A DNA stretch of 35,007 nt, from contig WRAN01000022.1 in NCBI GenBank assembly GCA_009780185.1, positions 1 through 35,007 of the forward strand. The letters are read 5' to 3'. The position numbers and the translations under genes are program-made. Positions 15,854 through 24,647 of the stretch are shown here, one piece after another. The notes beneath the pieces are model-generated. The model was not told where the DNA came from, made no database searches, and was given only the letters and a program-made list of their open reading frames with translations. The number at the start of each line of letters is the position of its first letter. Position 1 is the first letter of the stretch. This stretch comes from Defluviitaleaceae bacterium. GTDB lineage: Bacteria > Bacillota > Clostridia > Lachnospirales > WQUN01.

Positions 15854-17437
15854 TTATCTATTGCGGCTATATATCTCATAGCGCATGGATTCCAAGTCTC
15901 TTAGACCCGCTCTTTCCATCGCGTCTACAAAGGTATTCCAATCGGAATCGCTTCTTGGATCTAGTTCACCCATTACAAATCGAAGCATAAACTCATTAGA
16001 AACATCTTGAAGCACGACACGAAGGTCGTTTACAGCTCTTTCCTCGTCGCTGTCTTCAAATCTCCAGGCTATTGGCCTAAAGTGAAGAGCTAAAGGATTT
16101 TCTGCAAACTCACGGCTTACGTCGATATACATATCACGGCTGATTTCTCTTAGTGCAACGGGGTGGAAGATTAATTGTGGAGCATGTAGGCCGTATCTCC
16201 AGTTGGGGGTACCGCTTGGATTACGTTCTTGATGAAACATATGCTCCATAAACTGGGCTTGGCCGTCTACATATTCCCATGTTACACCTTCAACGCCTAG
16301 ATGAACAAAGAAGGAACCTTCGTCTGTGGTAATCCAGTCAAAGAACTCAAGCATACGGAATAGACGCTCTTGGTCTAAGTCAACATTGAATAGCACACCA
16401 GAACCGCCGCCAGATGGATTTTCGAAGTCAAAAGTGAAGGCACCGTCTGGTTGTGCGGTGATGGAGTTGGTGGTCCAGGCCCATTCTACGTCTGGGTCTA
16501 CTCCTTGGGCTTGCATGGTCGCCCAGTCTGCGCGCTCGGCAAAGCTGTATTCGATAAAGGCTAAGCCATTGGCGTGGCGCTGAGTCCAGATTTGATCGTT
16601 CATTGTTGCAAACTCCCTGTCGATAAAGCCATGGGAGAACATGTCATAACCAAAGATAAATGTGTCGCGCATTTCTTGGCTTAGTATGGCAGAACCTACA
16701 AATTCACCGGTCCTTGGGTGGATGTAGGACATGGTTCCGCTTTGTCCTGTTGGGATAAGATGAGCGTGAGCGATTCCTTGAAGTACACCCCATATACCGC
16801 GGTTAGGCATTGGCACTGAGTCAGGATGATGCTCCTTAATTACTGTGAAAACATTCCACAAATCATCCAATGTTTCTGGGAATTCTAAGCCCATTTCTTC
16901 AAAGGCAGAGGCTCTATACATCCATGTCATACCTGCTGTACGGAAGCCGCGTGCAGGGATAAAGTAGATATTTCCGCTTGCTGCTGCGGCGAACTCGAAT
17001 AGCAAGTTGTACTCTTCTTCTGTCCAAAGGGCCATAAAGTTAGGCATACGCTCGAAGTGATTTGAAACCGGATACAAGAACCCGTCTGTCATAAGGCGGC
17101 GGATTGCAGGGTTTTGGGTATTTACACCCATAGGCCAAACGACATCCGGTGCCATTCCGGAGGCAAACAGCAATGTGATTCTTTCGTCAAGTCCGGTCTC
17201 TGGTGTATCTATCCAAGTTGGGATTATGCCAAAGTCTTCACGTAGTGCTGCCTCAATAAGACATGGCCTGTCAGGGATACGATCCTGAGAGATAATGAAC
17301 ATGATTTCATACTCTAGGTCAGGACGCGCGTCACGATCTACCTGACCGGGAGTACCGGCTTCTCCTGTATTGCAGCCTGCCATAAGTAAAATGGCAACAA
17401 GAGCTGCAATAGATAGGAATAATGCTCTTAGTTTCAT
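15854..17437 (-). CDS. Extracellular solute-binding lipoprotein, family 1 (LplA/YtcQ-like)
   Basis: A 527-residue sugar-binding lipoprotein of a carbohydrate ABC importer. The signal sequence ends in LMAGC, with the lipid cysteine at residue 22, followed by an acidic linker. The mature protein has the two-lobed family-1 fold of the large LplA/YtcQ group, with features such as ALWTEEEYNLLFEFAA, MTWMYRASAFEEMGLEFPETLDDLWNV and the C-terminal SDWNTFVDAMERAG. AAGGAGG stands 8 bases before the ATG. It lies downstream of its two permease genes with a 131-base structured gap. No ATPase gene is linked; such importers usually share a general MsmK-type ATPase. The sugar is not readable from sequence, but glycosidase neighbours suggest an oligosaccharide. 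Confidence 0.9.
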   Translation of the reverse strand: MKLRALFLSIAALVAILLMAGCNTGEAGTPGQVDRDARPDLEYEIMFIISQDRIPDRPCLIEAALREDFGIIPTWIDTPETGLDERITLLFASGMAPDVVWPMGVNTQNPAIRRLMTDGFLYPVSNHFERMPNFMALWTEEEYNLLFEFAAAASGNIYFIPARGFRTAGMTWMYRASAFEEMGLEFPETLDDLWNVFTVIKEHHPDSVPMPNRGIWGVLQGIAHAHLIPTGQSGTMSYIHPRTGEFVGSAILSQEMRDTFIFGYDMFSHGFIDREFATMNDQIWTQRHANGLAFIEYSFAERADWATMQAQGVDPDVEWAWTTNSITAQPDGAFTFDFENPSGGGSGVLFNVDLDQERLFRMLEFFDWITTDEGSFFVHLGVEGVTWEYVDGQAQFMEHMFHQERNPSGTPNWRYGLHAPQLIFHPVALREISRDMYIDVSREFAENPLALHFRPIAWRFEDSDEERAVNDLRVVLQDVSNEFMLRFVMGELDPRSDSDWNTFVDAMERAGLRDLESMRYEIYSRNR

Positions 17438-17469
17438 TATGTTACCTCCTTTTTATTATATAGATAATC

Positions 17470-17550
17470 TACTTGAAAATCGACTCAAGCTTCATTGGAA
17501 CATGGCTTAAAGCCGCCGATTTTCCGCCTCGCTTCGTCTGTTTTCAAGTA
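17470..17550. repeat. Long-range inverted repeat between permease and binding-protein genes
   Basis: TACTTGAAAA (17470-17479) and TTTTCAAGTA (17541-17550) are exact reverse complements separated by 61 bases. They would close a large stem-loop in the mRNA between the second permease and the binding-protein gene. There is no T-tract, so it is more likely an RNA-stability or processing structure than a terminator. Confidence 0.5.
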
Positions 17551-17568
17551 CGATTACTATAGCGCTAT

Positions 17569-18450
17569 TTATCCTTTAATTGAGCCCAGCATTGCCCCCT
17601 TGACGAAGTACTTTTGCGCAAACGGGTAAATCAGCAACATTGGAACAATAGAAATCACCAAAACCGCATACTGGATACTTTCCGCGGATACACGATGGTC
17701 AATAAACAAGCCAACCTCAGCCATTTCCATAGCCATTTGGTTGTTGATTACGATTTCACGCAGTATTAGCTGTAAAGGAAATCGAGCCATGTCTCTCAAG
17801 TAAATACTAGCCGGAAACCAAGAATTCCAATGACTAACAGCATAGAACATCCCGATAGTAGCCAAAGAAGCCTTAGAAAGAGGCAGAATTATTGAAAACA
17901 AAACCCTAAAGTCATTAGCACCATCAATAATAGCCGACTCTTCAAGCTCCCTAGGATGCCCTTCAAAGAATGTCCGCATAATAATCATATTCATAGAAGA
18001 AATGGCCCCCGGAAGCACCAGCGCCCACACAGAATTAAACAGTCCAAGCCTGGTAACCAACAAGAAATTAGGAATCATCCCGCCCCCAAAGAACATAGTT
18101 ATAATGACCATTTTCATAAAAAAGGAACGGAAAGGAAGGTCTGCTTTAGAAAGGGGATATGCCATAAGCACAGTCATAATTAAATTAATCAAGGTACCAA
18201 GGGTGGTGTAGTACACAGAATTTATAAATGACCTAGGCACAGTGCCAGCTGCCCAAACTGTGTTATATGCAATAGTTGTAAACTCAACTGGCCACAGCCC
18301 AACCTGTCCGCGGTTAATAGCCCCGCTTGAGCTTAGTGACATGGAAACAACATGCAAAATAGGCATCAATGTAACAGCCAGCACAATAAACATAAAAATA
18401 TAGACAAAGATGTCTAAGGCTCTGGATGAAAAAGAATTATCATGAACCAC
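17569..18450 (-). CDS. Carbohydrate ABC transporter permease (LplC/YtcP-like)
   Basis: A 293-residue inner-membrane permease with about six transmembrane helices. The first lies at about residues 12-35, and the EAA loop that contacts the ATPase is visible in EESAIIDGANDFRVLFSIIL with following PLSKASLA. The end, QKYFVKGAMLGSIKG, is the signature C-terminus of the MalG/LplC group. The start is read as GTG at 18450, with GGGGGGTG 8 bases upstream. It pairs with the permease gene 12 bases ahead to form the channel for the family-1 binding protein encoded next. Its length is normal for the group. Confidence 0.9.
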   Translation of the reverse strand: MVHDNSFSSRALDIFVYIFMFIVLAVTLMPILHVVSMSLSSSGAINRGQVGLWPVEFTTIAYNTVWAAGTVPRSFINSVYYTTLGTLINLIMTVLMAYPLSKADLPFRSFFMKMVIITMFFGGGMIPNFLLVTRLGLFNSVWALVLPGAISSMNMIIMRTFFEGHPRELEESAIIDGANDFRVLFSIILPLSKASLATIGMFYAVSHWNSWFPASIYLRDMARFPLQLILREIVINNQMAMEMAEVGLFIDHRVSAESIQYAVLVISIVPMLLIYPFAQKYFVKGAMLGSIKG

Positions 18451-18462
18451 GTTTACACCCCC

Positions 18463-19395
18463 CTACCACAAGCTATTCCCCAGAATTTTTCTAGAGAAAG
18501 CATTAGCCATAAACAACAGAGTTAAGTTGATAACGGAGTTAAATAACCCAACAGCCGTGCCAAAGGAGAAGTCTGCCATTCCAAGACCCATGCGAAATAC
18601 AAATGTTCCAATTACATCAGAAGTCTCGAAGGTAATAGGTGACTGCATCAAAAGTACCCGTTCAGTAGCTGAGGACATCATAGAACCAACATTCATAATC
18701 AAAAGAATAGTGATGGTAGGCATAATGGAAGGTAGCGAAATATGGCGGATTTTTTGAAGGCGGGTTGCCCCATCTATCGTAGCGGCTTCATATATTTCCT
18801 CACTAACACCGCTTAGGGCAGCCAGATATATGATCGCTCCCCATCCCATGCTCTGCCAGATACCAGAACCGATGAACAAAGACCTAAACCATTCAGCTCT
18901 AGCCAGGAAGTGAATGGTATCTCCGCCCATAGCAGAAATTATCTGGTTAACTATCCCAACGCTAGGAGAAAGAATCATAAACAGCATACCCACAACAGCT
19001 ACAGTAGAAATAAAGTGTGGCAGATAACTTACAGTTTGAACAAAGCGTTTAAAATACACATTACGAAGCTCGTTGAGTAGAAGCGCAAAAATAATAGGCA
19101 TAGGGAAGCCCCATACAAGCCCGTATAAATTCAGCAAGAAGGTATTACGAATAAGCCGCCAGAAAAAAGGATGGTCAAAAAACCGCCTAAAGTGCATAAG
19201 TCCAACCCAGCGGCTCCCTGTAATCCCCAGCCTTAGATTAAAATCCTGGAAGGCAATAAGCAGGCCATAAATCGGGATATAGTTGAAAATAATATACCAA
19301 GTCACCGGTAGCAAAAGCATCAACAGCAGATACTTAGAACGCTTGATACGCTTTTTTAGATACTTGTAATCATAATCTCTGATTCTACTAATCAC
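18463..19395 (-). CDS. Carbohydrate ABC transporter permease (LplB-like)
   Basis: A 310-residue membrane permease of the LplB/UgpA type. A basic N-terminus (YKYLKKRIKRSKY) precedes the first helix. The motif YIPIYGLLIAFQDFN is typical of the LplB group, and the EAA loop reads EIYEAATIDGATRLQKIRHI. The C-terminal helix ends NAFSRKILGNSLW. The start is GTG at 19395, with a weak, distant AAGGAAGGGG; no better start is in frame. It follows the LacI-type regulator by about 30 bases, so the regulator and transporter are cotranscribed. Confidence 0.9.
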   Translation of the reverse strand: MISRIRDYDYKYLKKRIKRSKYLLLMLLLPVTWYIIFNYIPIYGLLIAFQDFNLRLGITGSRWVGLMHFRRFFDHPFFWRLIRNTFLLNLYGLVWGFPMPIIFALLLNELRNVYFKRFVQTVSYLPHFISTVAVVGMLFMILSPSVGIVNQIISAMGGDTIHFLARAEWFRSLFIGSGIWQSMGWGAIIYLAALSGVSEEIYEAATIDGATRLQKIRHISLPSIMPTITILLIMNVGSMMSSATERVLLMQSPITFETSDVIGTFVFRMGLGMADFSFGTAVGLFNSVINLTLLFMANAFSRKILGNSLW

Positions 19396-19425
19396 GCTCT
19401 GTTAAGCCCCTTCCTTTTTAGCGAA

Positions 19426-20478
19426 TTATCGGGCGAGCCCGTCCTTCATCTGATTCGCTTTGTCAAATAGGTTCGAAACTGAGTTGCCTTCTATGAGGGT
19501 GGTGTCTAGCATAATCGTTTTGGGGCTGAAGATGGAGCCGTGCTCTAATCGCTCCAGCAGCAAGTTGGAAGCTGATTGCGCTAATAGCTCCATGGGCTGA
19601 GCCATCAGTGTTATAGAGGGGCTTAATGTTCTTACAATTTCAATATTGTCGAAGCCAAATAAAGATGTTCCAGCAGGATATTTAATCCCTAGCTCCTTCA
19701 TTGCCATTATGGTTCCAAGAGTTAACTCATAGTTAGCGCAAAAGATTGCCGTTATGTTGTTGTCGTTTGTCAACAAATCCTTTGCTGCTATATATCCACT
19801 TTCCACTGTAAGATTCGTTTCCATTACACGTACATTATTTTTTTTAGTAAAAGTGCTTTTTCTGAGTTGAGAAAACGCATCCACAAAACCACTGCATCGC
19901 TGCTTCATTGTATATACATCCTGGGTTCCTGAAATGACCGCAACATTTACATGGCCAAAGTCTCTTAAATACTCCGCGGCGGTTTTTCCAGCGGAATAAT
20001 TATCTATTACTACTGTGTCGGCATCAAAGTCATCAACTTTTCTATCAACCAGCACTACTGGAATATTCCGCGTATGGGCTCGTTCTAAGTGTTTTCCACT
20101 GGTGTCAGTCGGTATTGTGATAATACCGTCTACCATTTTATCTAGTAAAAAGTCTAAGGATTCAACTTCAATATTCGTATCAGAATCGCAATCGCAGATT
20201 AAACAGCTATAGCCTCTCTGCCTAAAAAACTGCACAATAAGTCGCAAAATAGTTGTAGCGAAAATACCGTTAATTTCTGGGATCAGTAGACCTATAGTCA
20301 TGGATTTGCGGCTCTTTAGACCTCTGGCAAAGCCATTGACTCTATAATCCAACCGGGCCACAGCGGCTTCAATATCTTTTTTTGTTTTAGCCCTAAGACT
20401 ACCGCCATTAAAATATTTGGAAATAGTACCCAACGAATACCCTGTTATACGCTGTATATCTTTGTATGTAGAAGACAT
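19426..20478 (-). CDS. LacI/GalR family transcriptional regulator
   Basis: A 350-residue DNA-binding repressor or sugar sensor. Residues 1-50 form the LacI helix-turn-helix (TYKDIQRITGYSLGTISKYF) with the hinge region VARLDYRVNGFARGLKSRKS. The rest is a periplasmic-binding-protein-like sensor domain (MTIGLLIPEINGIFATTI, GIITIPTD, VVLVDRKVDD, AVISG). The last part includes TIMLDTTLIEGNSV. It is the first gene of the long operon and lies 144 bases from the divergent GH43 gene. A TGAAACGTTTT element overlaps both promoters, so it probably represses itself, the transport and glycosidase genes, and GH43 until an oligosaccharide is present. Confidence 0.92.
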   Translation of the reverse strand: MSSTYKDIQRITGYSLGTISKYFNGGSLRAKTKKDIEAAVARLDYRVNGFARGLKSRKSMTIGLLIPEINGIFATTILRLIVQFFRQRGYSCLICDCDSDTNIEVESLDFLLDKMVDGIITIPTDTSGKHLERAHTRNIPVVLVDRKVDDFDADTVVIDNYSAGKTAAEYLRDFGHVNVAVISGTQDVYTMKQRCSGFVDAFSQLRKSTFTKKNNVRVMETNLTVESGYIAAKDLLTNDNNITAIFCANYELTLGTIMAMKELGIKYPAGTSLFGFDNIEIVRTLSPSITLMAQPMELLAQSASNLLLERLEHGSIFSPKTIMLDTTLIEGNSVSNLFDKANQMKDGLAR

Positions 20479-20509
20479 TGAGGCACGCCCTTAGATGATA
20501 TTGAAAATA

Positions 20510-20557
20510 AAACGTTTCACTTTTTTGGATTCTATACTATAATATTTTTCATGTCAA
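20510..20557. promoter_or_regulatory. Divergent promoter pair with a LacI-type operator
   Basis: Minus-strand promoter for the regulator operon: TTGACA (20552-20557), 17-base spacer, TAGAAT (20529-20534). Plus-strand promoter for GH43: TTTCAC (20515-20520), 17-base spacer, a perfect TATAAT (20538-20543). The palindrome AAACGTTT (20510-20517), in the wider LacI-like context GTGAAACGTTTTATT read on the minus strand, covers the plus -35 box and lies just after the minus start site. One bound repressor could block both. Confidence 0.75.
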
Positions 20558-20622
20558 CATATTATTTGTGATATATGTCAGTGAAAATACTGGCAATACT
20601 AAATCCAATGGAGGTAATCACT

Positions 20623-21618
20623 ATGATGTACGAAAAATTTACCAATGGCCCGTTGAATGAGTTTTTTCCTTGGGCAGACACAAGTGGAGATATTATTAAT
20701 GCCAGTGATGGCGGGGTTATTTATGTTGACGGAGTATATTACTGGTATGGCCAGGCGCTACGGCCGCTACCGGTGGCCCGCGACGGAAAAGGCGGCCAAA
20801 CGACCACAGTAGGTGTGGTAATGTATAAATCAGCAGATTTATACAATTGGGATTATTGTGGAGTAATACTACCAGTATCAGATAATCCAACTTGTGAACA
20901 ATACGCTCCAATGAGATACGAGCGCCCCAAGATTGTGTATAACGATAAAGCAAAGAAATTTGTACTGTGGTGCCACTATGTAAAATATCCTGGTGATCAT
21001 GGAGATACAAAAGGAACTGCTGAAGCCGGAATCGCTGTATGTGATAATGTAGATGGAACATATCAATGGCTAGGCACCACTCGGCCTATTGACGAGAAAG
21101 GACTTGTACGTGATTCAACACTATATAAAGATCATGATGGAACTGCATACTTTATTTATGATAAGCAGGTTGGGGATGATAGATGTCTGCATATTGTAAA
21201 ATTAAGTGAGGATTATCTTTCGTGTACAGATGACTATCGTAGGATAGATGTATGTTTCTGGCGGGAGGCAGCAGCTATTGTTTTCTACAATGGATGGTAT
21301 TTTATGTTTACCTCCGGACTTACAAGCTGGGATACTAATCCTGCGCTATATTACCGGGCTAGATCACTAATGGGGGGTTGGGAAGCTATGGGTGACCCAT
21401 GCATAGGTGACGTTACTGGCACCACCTTTGAAAGCCAAAGTACGTTTATATTCCCGGTGGAAGGAAATAAAGGGCAATTTATACTAATGTGCGAGCGGCA
21501 TAACACACAGAATTTTGAACGTTGCTCTTATATTTGGTTACCTATTAATTTTCCTGCACCTGGAGAAATGAAGGTTGAATATTTGGAAAGTTGGTGTATT
21601 GAGGATTATTGGAAGTAA
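20623..21618 (+). CDS. Glycoside hydrolase family 43 protein
   Basis: A 331-residue five-bladed beta-propeller GH43 enzyme (inverting exo-acting galactosidase, arabinofuranosidase or xylosidase). The start at 20623 has GGAGG 8 bases upstream; the longer frame from 20575 lacks one. The N-terminal blade reads WADTSGDIINASDGGVIYVD then GVYYWYGQ, the pattern of the GH43 subgroups near 24 and 34, which include exo-beta-1,3-galactanases. VRDSTLYKDHDGTAYFIYD and WREAAAIVFYNGWYFMFTSG are the next blades. It has no signal peptide and no carbohydrate-binding module, so it is a cytoplasmic trimming enzyme. It is transcribed away from the lacI operon and shares its operator. The subgroup is inferred from memory of motifs, so the substrate is open. 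Confidence 0.83.
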   Translation: MMYEKFTNGPLNEFFPWADTSGDIINASDGGVIYVDGVYYWYGQALRPLPVARDGKGGQTTTVGVVMYKSADLYNWDYCGVILPVSDNPTCEQYAPMRYERPKIVYNDKAKKFVLWCHYVKYPGDHGDTKGTAEAGIAVCDNVDGTYQWLGTTRPIDEKGLVRDSTLYKDHDGTAYFIYDKQVGDDRCLHIVKLSEDYLSCTDDYRRIDVCFWREAAAIVFYNGWYFMFTSGLTSWDTNPALYYRARSLMGGWEAMGDPCIGDVTGTTFESQSTFIFPVEGNKGQFILMCERHNTQNFERCSYIWLPINFPAPGEMKVEYLESWCIEDYWK

Positions 21619-21654
21619 GTTAGAAAAATTTTGACATACTTTTGCGATATAAAA

Positions 21655-21687
21655 AAGAGGCTACCACGGTTTTCGCGGTAGCCTCTT
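21655..21687. terminator. Bidirectional terminator between GH43 and the opp operon
   Basis: An 11-bp perfect stem (AAGAGGCTACC at 21655-21665 with GGTAGCCTCTT at 21677-21687) with an 11-base loop. Read on the minus strand it is followed by six T, which gives a strong terminator for the binding-protein gene. On the plus strand it closes GH43. Confidence 0.85.
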
Positions 21688-21763
21688 CCATTGATTCATA
21701 TTTTTTACTTAGATAAATATGCGTTGATGAATTTTGATTTATGCCATTACTTACTGGAAAAGC

Positions 21764-23728
21764 CTATTGTCTGTAAGCATGCTCAGCGGTAAGACGCACA
21801 CGATGGATACCACCGCTTGTTCTCAAGCCATCTTCACGAAGAGGAGTATACATTGGATTTTCCAAGTTGATAACGCGGTTGTTAACGGCTATCATTGATA
21901 TCATCCATTGTTGTGGAATACCAGGTGCATAGTAGTAGTACAGTTGTTGGAACTCATGATAAAGGGCTATCAGCCAATCAGAATCCCATGCTTGATCAGA
22001 GCCAAAACCAGCCAATACTGTTTCCATTCTCTCATTCATGAAACCAGGGATATTCATGTTAGAGTTTGGTCCACTAAAGGTGTTAGGGTTTGGATTAGCT
22101 CCTGCGCCCCACATAAATGAGGTAACATCAAAGTTATCTCTTGGATAACCACCAAGTAATACGTTTGGAAGCAATTCTGCATCAAAGTCCATCCACATAA
22201 GCTCCACTTGCAAGCCTACATCGGCTAGATTTTGTTGGAAGTGGTTTGCCATGATTTCAGCATCAGTTCCACCAGCGCCAACTGCATACCTGATGATAAA
22301 CTCGTTACCATCTGGATCAGTTCTCCAGCCATCATCACCCATTAAGAAGCCTGCTTCATCCAAAAGCTCCATTGCGCGCTCTGGATTATGATCAGCAAAA
22401 CCGCCAAGTGTAGGATCTAAGAAACCAGGATGTCCTGGAGGTATGATAGAAGATGCAGGTACTCTCAAACCATGGAACAATGTGTTAGAAAGTTCTAAAC
22501 CATTATACGCATAACCGATAGCACGACGTAAGCGCACATCGCCCATACGAGCTTCTTCTGGATCCCAAGATATTATGCTGCTTGTTTCAGGATCAAAATA
22601 ACCTAGGTTGAAAGTAAGAATTGTAAAGGAGTTGGATGCATCAGCTATATACATGAAGTTTGTTGGTTCTGGTGCATACTCAAACCATTGTGTACGCCAA
22701 CCCATGATATCAAACTCACCTTCTAACATCGCCATTGGTGCAATGTCAGTGGCTACGATATGGATACTCATAGAGTCAATATAAGGTCTGCCCAGCCAGA
22801 AGTTTTCGTTAGCTACTAAGTAAACTGCTTCGCCTGGTACAATTCTTTCTACCATGAACGGTCCCCAACCGATGGGTGTTTCACGAGTCATAGCATGATC
22901 TGAATGTTCTTCTATTGGGATATCTTCCCAGATGTGCCTTGGATAAGGCTCTGTCCAGAATCCAAAGTACATAAGTGCGGGATGGAAATCAATAAACTCA
23001 ATTGTCAATGTTCTTTCATCTTCTGAAAGTACAAGTCCGGAAATATAGTCTGCTTCGCCGTTATGGAATTCCATAGCACCAACAATGTTTTGTTGGTCAG
23101 TGTTCCAGCGAATACCGCCAGCAGCAGAGAAACCTGGGGAAGCAATAACTTCATGAGCAAATACCAAGTCGCCCAAAGTTAGTGGGTGTCCATCATGCCA
23201 GTACACGTCTTCCACCTGGGTGATGGTAATAGTTCTTGAGTCTCTGTCATATGTCCATGTTGCGATACCAGCCTGCCCCATTGTACGGATTGGTGTTTGG
23301 CTGAATATACTACCGCCTCTTACTGGTGCATAGAAGTTATCATCCATGCCCGCTGCAAGGAAAACTTGGTTAAAGATACCTACAAATGGTGAGTCATTGC
23401 CAACACCCATACGTAAGTGGCCGCCATCAATAGGTTCGTTTGTGTTATTGCGGCCGGCTACACTTGGGAATCTTGCCTGTAACTGAAGAAGATTGTACAG
23501 GGGATGATCGGGGTCAATTTCGCCAAGGTGTTCTTCCATATACGCGGCAAGACCACCGTCTTCCTCCTCAACTTCATCATCGTCGTCCTCAGGCTGAACG
23601 ATATCTTCAACCTCTGGTGGATCCTCATCCACAGGGTCTGTTGTTTCTCCGCCGCGATTACAGGCAACCAGTAACACAAGTGCCATAATCAGCAAACTCA
23701 AAACAAGAAGCTTTTCGAATCTTTTCAT
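21764..23728 (-). CDS. ABC transporter substrate-binding lipoprotein, family 5
   Basis: A 654-residue SBP_bac_5 lipoprotein, the group that binds peptides, nickel chelates or plant oligosaccharides. The signal ends LLVAC, lipid cysteine at residue 23. It is followed by a long, highly acidic linker (residues about 30-60, rich in E and D) that should extend the protein from the membrane. The core shows GHLRMGVGNDSPFVGIF, VYWHDGHPLTLGDLVFAHEV (the family signature) and MGDVRLRRAIGYAYN. AAGGAGG precedes the start. It is the last gene of the five-gene importer operon, after the permeases. Neighbouring glycosidase operons make an oligosaccharide ligand plausible, but peptide uptake cannot be excluded. 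Confidence 0.9.
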   Translation of the reverse strand: MKRFEKLLVLSLLIMALVLLVACNRGGETTDPVDEDPPEVEDIVQPEDDDDEVEEEDGGLAAYMEEHLGEIDPDHPLYNLLQLQARFPSVAGRNNTNEPIDGGHLRMGVGNDSPFVGIFNQVFLAAGMDDNFYAPVRGGSIFSQTPIRTMGQAGIATWTYDRDSRTITITQVEDVYWHDGHPLTLGDLVFAHEVIASPGFSAAGGIRWNTDQQNIVGAMEFHNGEADYISGLVLSEDERTLTIEFIDFHPALMYFGFWTEPYPRHIWEDIPIEEHSDHAMTRETPIGWGPFMVERIVPGEAVYLVANENFWLGRPYIDSMSIHIVATDIAPMAMLEGEFDIMGWRTQWFEYAPEPTNFMYIADASNSFTILTFNLGYFDPETSSIISWDPEEARMGDVRLRRAIGYAYNGLELSNTLFHGLRVPASSIIPPGHPGFLDPTLGGFADHNPERAMELLDEAGFLMGDDGWRTDPDGNEFIIRYAVGAGGTDAEIMANHFQQNLADVGLQVELMWMDFDAELLPNVLLGGYPRDNFDVTSFMWGAGANPNPNTFSGPNSNMNIPGFMNERMETVLAGFGSDQAWDSDWLIALYHEFQQLYYYYAPGIPQQWMISMIAVNNRVINLENPMYTPLREDGLRTSGGIHRVRLTAEHAYRQ

Positions 23729-23743
23729 TGTTAAATCCTCCTT

Positions 23744-24634
23744 TTAAACTCTTCGACGTCTTGCGTCGGATGCGCGGCCAATCGCCTGGCCGACATAATT
23801 TATGCATAAAACCATCGCAAGGATGAGTAATGCCGCAGGTGCCCATTGCCATGGACGTGATGTCATAGCTAGTGGGTTTAGTGCTCTGCTAATCATAATA
23901 CCTAAAGTTGGTGTATCGGGGGGAAGACCAAAACCAATAATGGTAAGACCAGTCTCTATGCCCATGGTTGAGGCTACAGTTAATGTAAGCATCATGGTCA
24001 TTGCAGGTACAATGTTGGGAACTACTTCTCTGAAGATAATTACAATATTACGCGTCCCCAGTGTCTTGGACGCTTTTACATAATCCATTGCACCTTGCTG
24101 TAAAGTCATCATACGCATAAAACGAGCTGTTCCAAGCCACGCAAAAGCAACTAGAACAAGGCCAAAGTTAAGCACAGTACCCTCAAGCAAAACAATCATA
24201 ACAATTGTAAACATCAATGTAGGGATTATGGTTAAAAAATCAAGTATCCTCATAAGGATATCATCTACTTTTCCCCCATAGAAGCCGGCTACTAAGCCAA
24301 AAACAATTCCAATCACTGATGCAAAAAAAGCGACGAGAATAGAAATGATTAAGGAGTTTCGTGCGCCAATTATCAGCATCTGAAGGATTGGCCTGCCAGC
24401 TATATCTGTCCCTAGTAGGAAACCATCTCCTGGAGGGTTATTTCTTATTGACAGATTTTGATTAAGTGTTTCTCCCGCGTCAATTATTGCCGCTCCTATA
24501 AAAGCGGTACCAACAATGACTATGAAAAGAAACAAACAAAATAGAGCCAGCTTATCATTGTAGAGTTCTCTCCATATAACGCGCAACGGAGACGGTGCGT
24601 TTATTTTTTCCATAGGTTCGCTTACTTTATCCAT
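23744..24634 (-). CDS. ABC transporter permease, OppC/DppC type
   Basis: A 296-residue permease. It has an N-terminal cytoplasmic segment, a first transmembrane helix at about 33-55, a loop with NPPGDGFLLGTDIAGRPIL (the OppC_N signature), then five more helices. The EAA loop is in ASKTLGTRNIVIIFREVVPN. AAGGAGAAGGA lies ahead of the ATG. It forms the channel together with the OppB-like protein encoded 13 bases upstream. The last helix is followed by a basic end, GRASDARRRRV. Confidence 0.93.
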   Translation of the reverse strand: MDKVSEPMEKINAPSPLRVIWRELYNDKLALFCLFLFIVIVGTAFIGAAIIDAGETLNQNLSIRNNPPGDGFLLGTDIAGRPILQMLIIGARNSLIISILVAFFASVIGIVFGLVAGFYGGKVDDILMRILDFLTIIPTLMFTIVMIVLLEGTVLNFGLVLVAFAWLGTARFMRMMTLQQGAMDYVKASKTLGTRNIVIIFREVVPNIVPAMTMMLTLTVASTMGIETGLTIIGFGLPPDTPTLGIMISRALNPLAMTSRPWQWAPAALLILAMVLCINYVGQAIGRASDARRRRV

Positions 24635-24647
24635 AATATCCTTCTCC

